DNA from: Rhodococcus sp. PAMC28707
GTDB taxonomy: Bacteria > Actinomycetota > Actinomycetes > Mycobacteriales > Mycobacteriaceae
Length of the DNA stretch: 64,000 nt
NCBI RefSeq assembly: GCF_004795915.1
Contig: NZ_CP039253.1
Location: forward strand, 4,057,501-4,121,500
Direction: 5' to 3'
Position numbers and translations under genes: made by a program. Shown here piece after piece: positions 8,453-17,567 of this stretch. How positions within the stretch are numbered: position 1 is the first letter of the stretch; the number at the start of each line of letters is the position of its first letter. Below the pieces are notes generated by a model. That model worked only from the letters and a program-made list of their open reading frames with translations. It was not told the origin of the DNA and did no database searches.

Positions 8453-9718
8453 ATGACCGCGCCGACACGCACGCACCTCAGCCCCGCACTCAAGCAAGCG
8501 ACTCCGGTTGTCGTGGACCATGCACTGGGCAGCTGGATCTACGGCACCGACGGAAAGCGGTACCTGGATTTCACCACGGGCATCGGTGTGACCAGCACCG
8601 GGCATTGTCATCCGCGCGTCGTCGCAGCGGCACGTGATCAAGTAGGCAAGATCATCCACGCGCAATACACCACCGTCATGCACAAGCCGCTGCTCGAACT
8701 CACCGACAAACTCGGCGAGTTTCTGCCTGCCGGACTCGACAGTGTTTTCTACGCCAACTCCGGTTCCGAGGCCGTCGAGGCCGCGATTCGATTGGCGCGC
8801 ATGGCAACCGGTCGACCGAACATCATCGCATTTCATGGCGGATTTCATGGACGCACCGTTGCTGCGGCATCGCTCACCACAGCCGGTACCAAGTTCCGGT
8901 CCGGATTCTCTCCAATCATGGGCGGGGTGCACATCGCACCGTTTCCACATGCCTTTCGTTACGGCTGGGACATGGACACCGCAATCGCTTTCGCTCTGCA
9001 GGAACTCGACTACCTCCTCGCAACCATTTCGAGCCCGGCAGACACCGCTGGATTCATCATCGAACCGGTGCTCGGCGACGGTGGGTACCTGCCCACTCCA
9101 CCCGCGTTCCTCGAAGGGCTGCGTCGCCGCGCCGACGAGCACGGGATCGTCTTCATCGTCGACGAGGTCCAGGCCGGCGTCGGACGAACCGGAAAGTTCT
9201 GGGGCCACGAGCATTCCACTGCCACCCCCGACATCTTGATCACAGCCAAGGGGCTGGCTTCGGGATTCCCGATCTCGGCGATCGCGGCATCGACCGAACT
9301 CATGTCCAAGGCGTGGCCGGGATCGCAGGGTGGTACCTACGGCGGAAACGCTGTCGCCGCTGCTGCCGCGGTCGCTACGCTCGACGTCGTCCGCGACGAA
9401 GGACTCGTCGAGAACGCGCGCCGACAGGGCGACGTGCTGCTCGACGGCCTGGTGGCACTGCAAGCGCAGTACTCGGCCATCGGCGACGCGCGCGGACTCG
9501 GTCTGATGCAGGCCCTCGAATTCGTCGACGAGAACGGCAAACCAGACGCTGCTGCTGCCGGCCGCGTCCAGCAGACCGCAATATCGGAAGGACTGCTGTT
9601 GCTCACCTGCGGTGCGTTCGGCAATGTCGTACGAGTCATCCCTGCACTCGTCGTCACCGACGACGAGGTGGCCGAGGGACTCGATGCCATCGGTCGAACG
9701 TTGAAGCGCGCATTGTGA
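8453..9718 (+). CDS. Class III aminotransferase, DoeD-like (diaminobutyrate transaminase candidate)
   Basis: A PLP-dependent omega-aminotransferase of 421 residues, similar to 4-aminobutyrate aminotransferases. It shows GIGVTSTGHCHPRV, YANSGSEAVEAAIRLAR for phosphate binding, AFHGGFHGRT, the Asp of VDEVQAGVGRTG, and the PLP Lys in ILITAKGLASGFP. In ectoine breakdown the DoeD step converts L-2,4-diaminobutyrate to aspartate semialdehyde. That assignment rests on the nearby ectoine hydrolase and the shared operator; GABA or another omega-amino acid remains possible. The ATG at 8453 fits the leaderless promoter, and an ATG at 8444 is the alternative. The stop overlaps the next gene by 4 nt (GTGA). 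Confidence 0.85.
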   Translation: MTAPTRTHLSPALKQATPVVVDHALGSWIYGTDGKRYLDFTTGIGVTSTGHCHPRVVAAARDQVGKIIHAQYTTVMHKPLLELTDKLGEFLPAGLDSVFYANSGSEAVEAAIRLARMATGRPNIIAFHGGFHGRTVAAASLTTAGTKFRSGFSPIMGGVHIAPFPHAFRYGWDMDTAIAFALQELDYLLATISSPADTAGFIIEPVLGDGGYLPTPPAFLEGLRRRADEHGIVFIVDEVQAGVGRTGKFWGHEHSTATPDILITAKGLASGFPISAIAASTELMSKAWPGSQGGTYGGNAVAAAAAVATLDVVRDEGLVENARRQGDVLLDGLVALQAQYSAIGDARGLGLMQALEFVDENGKPDAAAAGRVQQTAISEGLLLLTCGAFGNVVRVIPALVVTDDEVAEGLDAIGRTLKRAL

Positions 9719-12630
9719 CGGTGATCGGCGGCGTCGGACCGGTCCTCGACGAACTGCGCAGGGCGGGCGTCGATGTCGATGTGACCTCGCGGCGCCTGGC
9801 CGAGTATTCGTACGACGCGTCGAACTACCGGGTGCCGCCGGTTGCCGTGGTGTTTCCTCGCAGTACCGCGGATGTGTGCGCGGTAGTGAAGTCGTGCGTG
9901 AAGGGCAACATACCGATCGTGAGCCGCGGCGGAGGAACATCGATGGCAGGCAACGCGATCGGTGCGGGTGTGGTCCTGGACTTCTCGCGGCACATGAATA
10001 CCGTGCTCTCGGTCGACGCCGAATCCAAGTCGGCCGTGGTCGAGCCGGGGATCGTGCTTTCGGAACTCGCCGAGACCGTGTCGGGGGCGACCGGTGGCAT
10101 ATTGACCTATGCCCCCGACCCATCGAGCAGATCACGGGCAACCGTCGGCGGTGCGATCGGCAACGATGCCTGCGGCAATCATTCGGTGCGGTACGGCCGG
10201 ACAGCAGACCACACGATCGCTCTCGACATCGTTACTGTCGACGGGGTGGTGCTGCGAGCGACGCGCTCCGGCGTCACGGCGGCCGATCCCCACGACGCTG
10301 TCGCCGTCGCTGCAGCGGACAGGATCACCTCCGAACTCCGTACTCTGGTGTCGGACAATCTGGCCGACTTGCGACTCGAACTCGGTCGGATTCCGCGCCA
10401 GGTCTCGGGATTTCACTTGTCGACGTTGTTGCCGGAGAACGGCTTCGACGTGGCCCGTGCCCTCGTCGGCAGCGAAGGTACCTGCGCGATCGTCGTCGCC
10501 GCGACCGTCGCGCTCGTTCCTGTCCCGCCCGCTGCGCTGCTGTTGAGTTTGGGATACGCCGATGTCGTCGAAGCAGCCGAGGATGTCATGACGATCCTGG
10601 AATTCTCGCCGGCGGCGGTCGAAGGGATCGACGCGAAGATCGTCGAGACGATGCAGCACCGAAGGGGAGCGGACTCGGTCCGAGGCTTACCTTCGGGAAA
10701 CGCCTGGCTCTACGTCGATCTCGATGGTGAGAACGTCGCCGAAGTCGAGGACAAGGCTGGGCGATTGCTCGAGCGCCTACGTGAGAACGGCAGGTTGAAG
10801 GACGGGCGGATCGTCGCAGACCTCGCTGAACGTAGGTCGCTGTGGCGGGTGCGGGAGGATGGTGCGGGATTATCGGCGCGTCTTGCCGGCGGCGGTGAAT
10901 CCTGGCCCGGCTGGGAGGATTCCGCGGTCGCACCAGAGAATTTGGCTGCGTATCTCGCAGACTTCCGTGACCTTCTTACCGCGCATTCGCTCACCGGGGT
11001 GATGTACGGACATTTCGGCGCCGGGTGCATGCACGTCCGTATCACTTTCGATCAACGCAGTGACGCCGGAAGAGCAGTGATGGCGACCTTCCTACGTGAG
11101 GCTGCCGAACTGGTAGTCCGGCACGGCGGTTCGTTGTCGGGCGAACACGGAGACGGTCGGGCACGGTCGGAACTGCTGCCGATCATGTACTCGACCTCGA
11201 TGCTCGAAGTATTCGCACGGTTCAAACGTATCTGGGATCCTGTGGGCGTCCTGAATCCGGGCAGCATCGTCGATCCAATGCCGATGATGAACGACCTTGC
11301 ATTGCAGGGTGTTCCGAATCGTGAATGGAAGACGACCTTCGAGCTGCATCAGATCGGAGCGAAGCCGGACTTGGATCCGTTCGTGCACGCCACCCAGGCA
11401 TGCGTCGGCGTCGGGCGCTGCCGATCCACCTCCGGTGGCGTGATGTGCCCGAGCTATCGAGCGAGCGGGGACGAGAAGGATTCGACCCGTGGGCGTGCCC
11501 GCGTCCTTCAGGACATGGTTCGCAGTAGCGCGACGGTCGCGGCAGGGTGGGCTTCGAAAGATGTCAAGGAATCGCTCGACCTGTGTCTTTCCTGCAAGGC
11601 ATGTTCAACCGACTGCCCAGTCGGGGTGGACATGGCGACCTACAAGTCGGAGTTTCTCGATCATCACTACGCGGGGAAGTTGCGCCCGATGGCGCACTAC
11701 TCGCTGGGCTGGTTGCCACGCTGGTTGAAAGTGACGTCCGTCCTGGCACCGGTACTCAACCGCGCGATGACCCCGCGAACCGGTGTGATCGCTGCCCGAA
11801 TCGGCGGTCTCACGACCAAGCGATCACTCCCGCGGTTCGCCTCGCGACGGGAACTACGCACGCAAACAGCGGGATCCGTACCGGGAGGTGACGTCGTACT
11901 GCTCGTCGACTCCTTCACCAAGGGGTTTCGGCCGGAAATCGTCGGTGCTGCAGTTCGCGTTCTTGCCGAGGGCAACCGGACAGCAGAGTGCCGAACCGAC
12001 GTGTGCTGCGGGTTGACGTGGATTTCGACGGGGCAGCTGGCAACCGCCAAGAAGCAGTTGAGCAGAACCGTTGCCGCACTCGATGATGGAACCGATCGGC
12101 CGATCGTCGTCACCGAACCGAGCTGTGCGGCAACGCTCCGCAAGGATATGCCCGAACTGGTGGGCACCGAGGCGGCTCGACGGGTCGCCGCACGGGTGCA
12201 GAGTTTCGCCGGTGCGGTGATCGAGCTGGCCGCCGCGGGGTGGAGTCCATCGGCCGACGTCCCCGAAGAGGTCACCGTCCAGACCCACTGCCACGAGTAC
12301 GCAGTGTTCGGCGAAGCCACACAGCGAAAGGCGCTCGCTGCCGCGGGGATCGGCGGAGTCGACGAAGCGACCGGCTGTTGCGGGGTGGCAGGCAACTTCG
12401 GCTTCGAACCGGATCACTACGACATGAGCATGAAAGTCGCCGAACAGGCCCTGGCACCAGCGGTACGACGCGCTGATCCGACCAGGCCGATTCTGACCGA
12501 CGGCTTCAGCTGTCACATGCAGGTGCGCCAACTGACCGGAAATCAGAGCGCGTCGGCGTCGATACACCTCGCGCAACTCCTCGATCCCGCACCTTCGACG
12601 CAGACCCCCAGGAAGGGGCATCAGCTATGA
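9715..12630 (+). CDS. FAD-linked oxidase fused to 4Fe-4S and Cys-rich CCG domains
   Basis: A 971-residue three-part oxidoreductase of the D-lactate / D-2-hydroxyglutarate dehydrogenase type. Residues about 40-230 are an FAD_binding_4 (PCMH) domain with SRGGGTSMAGNAIGAG. The FAD-oxidase C-terminal domain runs to about 530 (GHFGAGCMHVR, SGEHGDGRARSELL). Two 4Fe-4S cysteine clusters lie around 562-578 and 623-634 (CLSCKACSTDCPVG). A C-terminal region has CCG-type motifs (CCGLTW, TGCCGVAGNFG). It probably oxidises a D-2-hydroxy acid and passes electrons to quinone or an unknown acceptor; the substrate is not evident. The GTG start overlaps the upstream stop (GTGA) and the stop overlaps the aldehyde dehydrogenase ATG, giving tight coupling. 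Confidence 0.85.
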   Translation: MTVIGGVGPVLDELRRAGVDVDVTSRRLAEYSYDASNYRVPPVAVVFPRSTADVCAVVKSCVKGNIPIVSRGGGTSMAGNAIGAGVVLDFSRHMNTVLSVDAESKSAVVEPGIVLSELAETVSGATGGILTYAPDPSSRSRATVGGAIGNDACGNHSVRYGRTADHTIALDIVTVDGVVLRATRSGVTAADPHDAVAVAAADRITSELRTLVSDNLADLRLELGRIPRQVSGFHLSTLLPENGFDVARALVGSEGTCAIVVAATVALVPVPPAALLLSLGYADVVEAAEDVMTILEFSPAAVEGIDAKIVETMQHRRGADSVRGLPSGNAWLYVDLDGENVAEVEDKAGRLLERLRENGRLKDGRIVADLAERRSLWRVREDGAGLSARLAGGGESWPGWEDSAVAPENLAAYLADFRDLLTAHSLTGVMYGHFGAGCMHVRITFDQRSDAGRAVMATFLREAAELVVRHGGSLSGEHGDGRARSELLPIMYSTSMLEVFARFKRIWDPVGVLNPGSIVDPMPMMNDLALQGVPNREWKTTFELHQIGAKPDLDPFVHATQACVGVGRCRSTSGGVMCPSYRASGDEKDSTRGRARVLQDMVRSSATVAAGWASKDVKESLDLCLSCKACSTDCPVGVDMATYKSEFLDHHYAGKLRPMAHYSLGWLPRWLKVTSVLAPVLNRAMTPRTGVIAARIGGLTTKRSLPRFASRRELRTQTAGSVPGGDVVLLVDSFTKGFRPEIVGAAVRVLAEGNRTAECRTDVCCGLTWISTGQLATAKKQLSRTVAALDDGTDRPIVVTEPSCAATLRKDMPELVGTEAARRVAARVQSFAGAVIELAAAGWSPSADVPEEVTVQTHCHEYAVFGEATQRKALAAAGIGGVDEATGCCGVAGNFGFEPDHYDMSMKVAEQALAPAVRRADPTRPILTDGFSCHMQVRQLTGNQSASASIHLAQLLDPAPSTQTPRKGHQL

Positions 12631-14087
12631 CGTCCATGACGCGTCCGGCCATCACCTCGCCGACCCAGCTGTTCATCGGTGGGGCCTGGCGAACAGCGAA
12701 CAGTGGGAGGAAGTTCGACGTCGTCGATCCGGCAACCGGCGAAGTGATCGCCGCCGTCGACGATGCCGACATCAGCGATGCCGAGGCCGCGATGGCGGCT
12801 GCCGTTGCAGCTCAGGAGTCCTGGGCGCAGACTCCGCCACGCGCGCGAAGCGAGATCCTTTCTCGTGCATTCCACTTGATCATCGCCAAGACCGAGGAAT
12901 TGGCTGCCATCATCACCGCCGAGATGGGCAAGCCGCTCGCCGACGCCCGAGGCGAAGTCGCGTACGGTGCAGAGTTCTTTCGATGGTTCTCCGAGGAGTC
13001 GGTCCGCATCTCGGGCGACCACACGCTGACCGGCGATGGAAAGAACCGCATCATCGTCACCAGAGCGCCGGTCGGTCCTAGCATTCTGGTGACGCCGTGG
13101 AACTTTCCGCTGGCCATGGGCACCCGAAAGATCGGCCCCGCGCTAGCCGCCGGATGCACGGTGGTGTTCAAGCCGGCCGAACAGACTCCGCTGACTGCGC
13201 TAGCGCTGGCGGCCATCCTCGTCGAAGCTGGGGTTCCCGACGGCGTAGTCAATGTGGTCCCGACAACCGACGCCGCAGGAGTCGTCGGATCGTGGATGGC
13301 CAGCGGCTCGGCCCGGAAGATCAGCTTCACCGGCTCCACGGCTGTCGGGAAGATTTTGTTGGCGCAGGCAGCTCCGACCGTGATGCGGACGTCGATGGAA
13401 CTCGGCGGGAACGCCCCGTTCATCGTCGCCGAGGACGCTGATCTCGACCGGGCCATCGACGGGGCGATGGTGGCCAAGATGCGCAACATGGGCGAGGCCT
13501 GCACTGCAGCCAACAGGTTTTTCGTCCACCGCTCGCTCGCCAAGGACTTCGCTGCCGAGCTCGCTGCTCGCATGGATGCCTTGACAGTCGGTGCCGGCAG
13601 TCGAGCGGGTGTGGAAGTGGGGCCGCTCATCGATCGCAGCGGCCGCGCCAAGGTACAACGCCTCGTCGACGATGCGCTCGCGCGCGGTGCTCGGGCGGTG
13701 GTGGGTGGGCAGGAAGATTCTGGGCCAGGCTATTTCTACCCTCCGACGGTGCTCGACGATGTCGACTCCCAGTCCGATCTCATGTCGACCGAGATCTTCG
13801 GACCCGTTGCCGCAATCGTTCCGTACGACACCGAGGACGAAGTGATCGCGCTCGCCAACGATACCGAATGGGGGCTTGTGGGTTACGTTTTCACTCAGGA
13901 CATCGACCGCGCATTGCGTATGGGGGAGCGGCTCGAAGTGGGGATGGTCGGCATCAACACCGGTCTCGTATCGAACCCTGCTGCCCCGTTCGGTGGCGTC
14001 AAGCAGTCCGGACTCGGCCGCGAAGGCGGCAAAGTCGGTATCGACGAGTTCTTGGAATACAAATACTTCGCAATCCCGAGGTCCTAG
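12627..14087 (+). CDS. NAD(P)-dependent aldehyde dehydrogenase, GabD/DoeC-like
   Basis: A 486-residue aldehyde dehydrogenase close to succinate-semialdehyde dehydrogenases. It shows VTPWNFPLAMGTRKIGPALA, the cofactor loop ISFTGSTAVGK, the general-base Glu in MELGGNAPFIV, the catalytic Cys in MGEACTAANRF, and the C-terminal FGGVKQSGLGREGG. In the ectoine route the DoeC step oxidises aspartate semialdehyde to aspartate, which would follow directly from the DoeD-like aminotransferase two genes upstream. Succinate semialdehyde is an alternative substrate. The ATG overlaps the previous stop (ATGA). A strong SD for gntR begins right after its stop. Confidence 0.87.
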   Translation: MTSMTRPAITSPTQLFIGGAWRTANSGRKFDVVDPATGEVIAAVDDADISDAEAAMAAAVAAQESWAQTPPRARSEILSRAFHLIIAKTEELAAIITAEMGKPLADARGEVAYGAEFFRWFSEESVRISGDHTLTGDGKNRIIVTRAPVGPSILVTPWNFPLAMGTRKIGPALAAGCTVVFKPAEQTPLTALALAAILVEAGVPDGVVNVVPTTDAAGVVGSWMASGSARKISFTGSTAVGKILLAQAAPTVMRTSMELGGNAPFIVAEDADLDRAIDGAMVAKMRNMGEACTAANRFFVHRSLAKDFAAELAARMDALTVGAGSRAGVEVGPLIDRSGRAKVQRLVDDALARGARAVVGGQEDSGPGYFYPPTVLDDVDSQSDLMSTEIFGPVAAIVPYDTEDEVIALANDTEWGLVGYVFTQDIDRALRMGERLEVGMVGINTGLVSNPAAPFGGVKQSGLGREGGKVGIDEFLEYKYFAIPRS

Positions 14088-14101
14088 CAGGAGGTTTGCA
14101 G

Positions 14102-14827
14102 ATGTCAGGTTCCCGAAGACTGACCCCGATCGACGCCCGCAATACGTCGATGGTGATAGCCGATCAGATTCGCGATCGCATCATCGACGGATCCTACACA
14201 CCGGGCGAGCAGATCAACGAAGCCAATGTTGCTGCGGAGCTGGGGATTTCGCGTGGTCCGGTTCGTGAAGCGCTCCAGCGGCTGAATCAGGAAGGCTTGT
14301 TGATCAGCTACCGAAATCGCGGTGTGTTCGTTGTCGAGCTCAGCGTCGACGACGTCGCCGAGATATACGAGGCCCGCGCGGCGATCGAAGTCGGTGCCGC
14401 ATGGACGCTCGTCCACGGCGAGATCACCGTCCTGAAGGCGACGGCGGCTCAGTTGTCGGCAATTGTCGACCAGATGCAACCGTTCATCGACGCAGCGGAT
14501 TGGTTCGGTCTGGCCGAGCGGGACCTTGCGTTCCACACGGCGATGGTTGCTGCGACGTCGAACAGTCGGATGTCGAGGATGTACGCCACATTGGCAGCGG
14601 AGGCGCGCATCTGTATGGCCAACCTGGAGACGGCCTACTTCCGGCCCGAGGCGTTGGTCGAGGAGCATCAATTGTTGGTGGACCTACTCCTGGGTTCGGA
14701 TTGGGCTGCACTCGAAGCCGGTCTGCACGAGCACATGGACACTGCGATTGAGGACCTGAGTCGGTCCATGCAGGCGGAGGCGGCCACCGATGGGCTCGGC
14801 GGCCGCGTCGGCGCTGCGGCCGACTGA
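14102..14827 (+). CDS. GntR-family (FCD-type) transcriptional regulator, putative repressor of the ectoine-use genes
   Basis: A 241-residue regulator. The N-terminal winged helix spans about residues 15-80 (PGEQINEANVAAELGISRGP, then REALQRLNQEGLL). The C-terminal all-helical FCD ligand domain has the usual spaced Asp/His pattern (EIYEARAAIE, AERDLAFHTAMV, EEHQLLVD, GLHEHMDTAI), suggesting metal-assisted binding of a small acid. The SD AGGAGG at 14089-14094 fixes the ATG. The gene sits in the middle of the cluster, and palindromes precede both transcription units at 8407 and 14916. The known ectoine regulator EnuR is a MocR-type fusion, so this would be a different class. The inducer is unknown. 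Confidence 0.9.
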   Translation: MSGSRRLTPIDARNTSMVIADQIRDRIIDGSYTPGEQINEANVAAELGISRGPVREALQRLNQEGLLISYRNRGVFVVELSVDDVAEIYEARAAIEVGAAWTLVHGEITVLKATAAQLSAIVDQMQPFIDAADWFGLAERDLAFHTAMVAATSNSRMSRMYATLAAEARICMANLETAYFRPEALVEEHQLLVDLLLGSDWAALEAGLHEHMDTAIEDLSRSMQAEAATDGLGGRVGAAAD

Positions 14828-14909
14828 GCTTGCGCGGGGTGGATTGCGTGCGACTGATCGAAACGAAGAAGTAACACGAGTTCTCTTGCAGCCCCAGGAC
14901 TCGTCCGCA

Positions 14910-14934
14910 TAGCCTGATTGTCAACAATCTGCAA
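14910..14934 (+). promoter_or_regulatory. Second copy of the palindromic operator, before the ectoine hydrolase gene
   Basis: GATTGT-CA-ACAATC (14916-14929) is a perfect 14-bp palindrome, and its right side extends as ACAATCTGCAA to 14934, identical to the right arm of the site at 8420-8430. A -10-like TAGCCT lies at 14910-14915, so the site would cover the transcription start. The hydrolase GTG is at 14985 with its own SD. This supports a second promoter inside the cluster under the same regulator. Confidence 0.72.
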
Positions 14935-14984
14935 AATGCACGGAAGGCCTCGAGCCTCCCGAGTCACCCCGAAAGGGGGTACGA

Positions 14985-16292
14985 GTGAACGAGTCCGGGC
15001 ACCCAGTCGAACCGAGCAACCCAGTCGAACCAGCAGTCACCTTCACCAGCGCTGTCGGTTCACGCCATGCCCCCGGGCTGGCGGAGTATGCAGATCTGCC
15101 GAACAGCACGCCCATCACGTTCACCGAAGACGAGTACTCCCACCGCCTGCGCGTGGTGAGGGAACGCATGGCGGCTCAGCATCTCACGGCCCTGATCGTC
15201 ACGGACCCGTCGAATCTGTACTACCTGTTGGGTTACAACGCGCTCTCGTTCTACACACCGCAAGTTCTGTATGTGCCGCTCGAAGGAGCCCTGTACTTCT
15301 TCGCCAGGGAGATGGACGCCAACGGCGCATTCCGTACCTCCTGGCTGCCTCGGGAGCAGACGTTCGGGTACCCGGAAACATTCGTGCAGCGCAAGGAAAC
15401 ACACCCGTTCGTGTGGGTGGCACAGAAATTGCGCGAACTGGGAGTGGTCGACAACTTCTCTCACGGTCTGGTGGGCCTGGAGATGGATTCCTATTACTTC
15501 AGCCCCAAAGCGTTCGAAGCCTTGGTGAAGTCCCTGCCCGAGTACCAGTTCACCGATTCGTTCGAGTTGATCAATTGGGTTCGCGTCGTCAAGAGCCCGG
15601 CCGAGATCGACCTCATGCGGGGTGCCGCGCAGGTGTGCGAGTCGGCGATGGGGGCGGCCTTCGAATCGATCGGCGTCGGACTGCGGCAGTGCGACGCGGC
15701 GGCGGCGATCATGAATGCCCAGATCAAGGGCACCGTCGACTTCGGCGGCGACCATCCGGCAATCGTGCCGATGCTGCCGACCGGGGCAGGGGCGGACACT
15801 CCTCACCTCACCTGGTCGGATCAGGTGTTCGTCGAAGGTGAGACCACGGTGGTCGAACTTGCCGGTGTGTTCCGGCGGTACCACATCCCGATGGCCCGCA
15901 CGATTGTTCTGGGCAAGCCCAGCCAGCGGCTCGACTACCTGGCCCGCGCCACCGGTGAGGCACTGAACGAGGTCCTCGACTCCGTTCGCCCCGGCGCCAG
16001 CACTACCGAACTGGCTCAGGTATGGAACGTCAGTCTTGCCAAGCATGGACTGCACAAGCCTTCGCGCATCGGGTACTCGATCGGCATCGCCTACGCGCCC
16101 GACTGGGGCGAGCGGACAGTCAGCATCAGAACCGACGACGACACGGTCCTGACCGAGAACATGACGTTCCACATCATCGGAGGAATGTGGATGGACGACT
16201 ACGGATACGAGGTATCCGAGGCCGTTCGCGTGACCGAACGCGGCGTCGAGACTTTCACCGATTTCCCGCGGCAACTACTGACGAAGGAGTGA
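14985..16292 (+). CDS. doeA: Ectoine hydrolase (M24-fold, DoeA/EutD-like)
   Basis: Opens the ectoine ring to N-acetyl-L-2,4-diaminobutyrate. The 435-residue protein has the creatinase-type N-terminal domain (VTDPSNLYYLLGYNALSFYT near residue 72) and a pita-bread domain. I recognise the DoeA/EutD pattern in REMDANGAFRTSWL, FGGDHPAIVPMLPTG, HLTWSDQVF, APDWGERT and the C-terminal VETFTDFPRQLL. Where metallo-aminopeptidases have their first Asp ligands, this reads VELAGVFRRYH, so a metal-dependent prolidase is unlikely. The first 40 or so residues (repeat PVEP) are an extension relative to the family as I remember it. The GTG start has the SD AAGGGGG. This gene is the key evidence for an ectoine catabolic cluster. 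Confidence 0.85.
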   Translation: MNESGHPVEPSNPVEPAVTFTSAVGSRHAPGLAEYADLPNSTPITFTEDEYSHRLRVVRERMAAQHLTALIVTDPSNLYYLLGYNALSFYTPQVLYVPLEGALYFFAREMDANGAFRTSWLPREQTFGYPETFVQRKETHPFVWVAQKLRELGVVDNFSHGLVGLEMDSYYFSPKAFEALVKSLPEYQFTDSFELINWVRVVKSPAEIDLMRGAAQVCESAMGAAFESIGVGLRQCDAAAAIMNAQIKGTVDFGGDHPAIVPMLPTGAGADTPHLTWSDQVFVEGETTVVELAGVFRRYHIPMARTIVLGKPSQRLDYLARATGEALNEVLDSVRPGASTTELAQVWNVSLAKHGLHKPSRIGYSIGIAYAPDWGERTVSIRTDDDTVLTENMTFHIIGGMWMDDYGYEVSEAVRVTERGVETFTDFPRQLLTKE

Positions 16293-16295
16293 GAC

Positions 16296-17567
16296 ATGAT
16301 CGCCACCACCATTCCGTGGTCCCTGCGCACCGACAAGCTGGTGGGATCGGTGATCGACTCGTCGACATCGCTTCTCGCTGCTCAAAAGCACGACATCGTC
16401 CGGTTCGCGATGGGTTCTCCTGCTTCGGAAACCGTTCCAGCCGATCTATTTTCGGAGATCGCTGCCACCGTCCTCACGGCCGACGCGATGGACTACGCCG
16501 CTACCGAGGGCGACCCGGGTCTGCTCGACGCGCTCCTGGGATATCTCGATTCGGTCGGTGAACCGTCCTCTGCAGAACGGATCGTCATCACTTCCGGTGG
16601 TATGCAGGGCCTCGATCTCGCATGCAAACTGTTCGTCGATCCCGGGGACCTCGTGATCGTCGAAAGTCCCACGTACACCAACGGAACCGCCACCGTCCTG
16701 AGCTACGGGGGGGACGTGCTCGAAGCGCCGATGGATGCCGACGGTCTCGTGGTGGAGGCGCTGCCGGATCTGGTCGAGGCCGCGGGCCGGCTGCCCAAGA
16801 TGATCTACGTCATTCCGAACTTTCAAAACCCCTCGGGCACAACGATGTCGTTGGCGCGAAGAAAGTTGCTGCTGGAATTGGCACACAGATGGGGCTCGGT
16901 GATTCTGGACGACGACCCCTATGGACTGCTCCGATTCGAGGGCGAACACATCCCGAGCTTCCAATCTCTGAGCCCGAACGATCCACTCCTTTTCTCCGTG
17001 CGGACCTTCTCCAAGATGATCGCCCCCGGGCTTCGAGTCGGTTGGGTCGACGCGGCGCCCGAGGCGCGACAGCTGTTGATCAACGCCAAGCAAGCGATGG
17101 ATACGTGCACCAACCTTCCGGGGCAACGAATGATCGCCGAATTCATCCGACGTGGACACCTCGCGACGCATCTGCGTTCGTTGAGTGCGGTATATCGCCC
17201 GCGCAAAATCGCAATGCAACGCAGTCTCGAAAAGTATTTCGGTGATCGGATCTCGAGTACCGACCCGGAAGGCGGTTTCTTCCTCTGGGCGACACTGAGA
17301 GGCGACGCCGCCGCGCTGTCCACCCAGGCGCTGTTCGAAGTCGCTCTTGCCGAGGGTGTTGCCTACATCCCCGGCCCGGCGTTGTCGGTCGGCGGCAAAT
17401 TCGAGGATTCCCTGCGGCTGTGTTTTGCATCTTCCTCGCCCGAGCGTATCGACGAGGGAGTCAAGCGACTGGCAGCGGCAGTGGACAAGTCCCTCTCGAT
17501 TCGATCTCTCGATTCCGTGCCGCGGAACGCACATGCCATTCGACGAAATGCCGATTCCACTCGATGA
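16296..17567 (+). CDS. Fold-type I PLP aminotransferase (MocR/LysN-like, no DNA-binding domain)
   Basis: A 423-residue class I/II aminotransferase. It shows EGDPGLLDALLGYL, VITSGGMQGLDLACK, ESPTYTNG, the Asn/Asp/Tyr set (VIPNFQNPSG, DDDPYGLLRF) and the PLP lysine in RTFSKMIAPGLRVGW. It resembles 2-aminoadipate/valine-pyruvate-type enzymes and the aminotransferase half of MocR regulators, but the N-terminus goes straight into the enzyme with no winged helix. It follows doeA by 3 nt, and its stop overlaps the M20 gene (ATGA). A likely job is alpha-transamination of a diaminobutyrate derivative or aspartate; the substrate is not known. Confidence 0.85.
   Translation: MIATTIPWSLRTDKLVGSVIDSSTSLLAAQKHDIVRFAMGSPASETVPADLFSEIAATVLTADAMDYAATEGDPGLLDALLGYLDSVGEPSSAERIVITSGGMQGLDLACKLFVDPGDLVIVESPTYTNGTATVLSYGGDVLEAPMDADGLVVEALPDLVEAAGRLPKMIYVIPNFQNPSGTTMSLARRKLLLELAHRWGSVILDDDPYGLLRFEGEHIPSFQSLSPNDPLLFSVRTFSKMIAPGLRVGWVDAAPEARQLLINAKQAMDTCTNLPGQRMIAEFIRRGHLATHLRSLSAVYRPRKIAMQRSLEKYFGDRISSTDPEGGFFLWATLRGDAAALSTQALFEVALAEGVAYIPGPALSVGGKFEDSLRLCFASSSPERIDEGVKRLAAAVDKSLSIRSLDSVPRNAHAIRRNADSTR

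Noticed and set aside
8348-10141. 597-codon minus-strand frame opposite the DoeD-like aminotransferase
   Set aside because: Low-complexity Arg/Ser-rich product, no start signal, antisense to a clear PLP enzyme.
15060-16274. 404-codon minus-strand frame opposite the ectoine hydrolase
   Set aside because: Antisense shadow; composition is His/Arg-rich with no domain.
16296-17567. MocR/EnuR-type regulator
   Set aside because: The aminotransferase fold matches, but there is no N-terminal winged helix, so it is called an enzyme instead.
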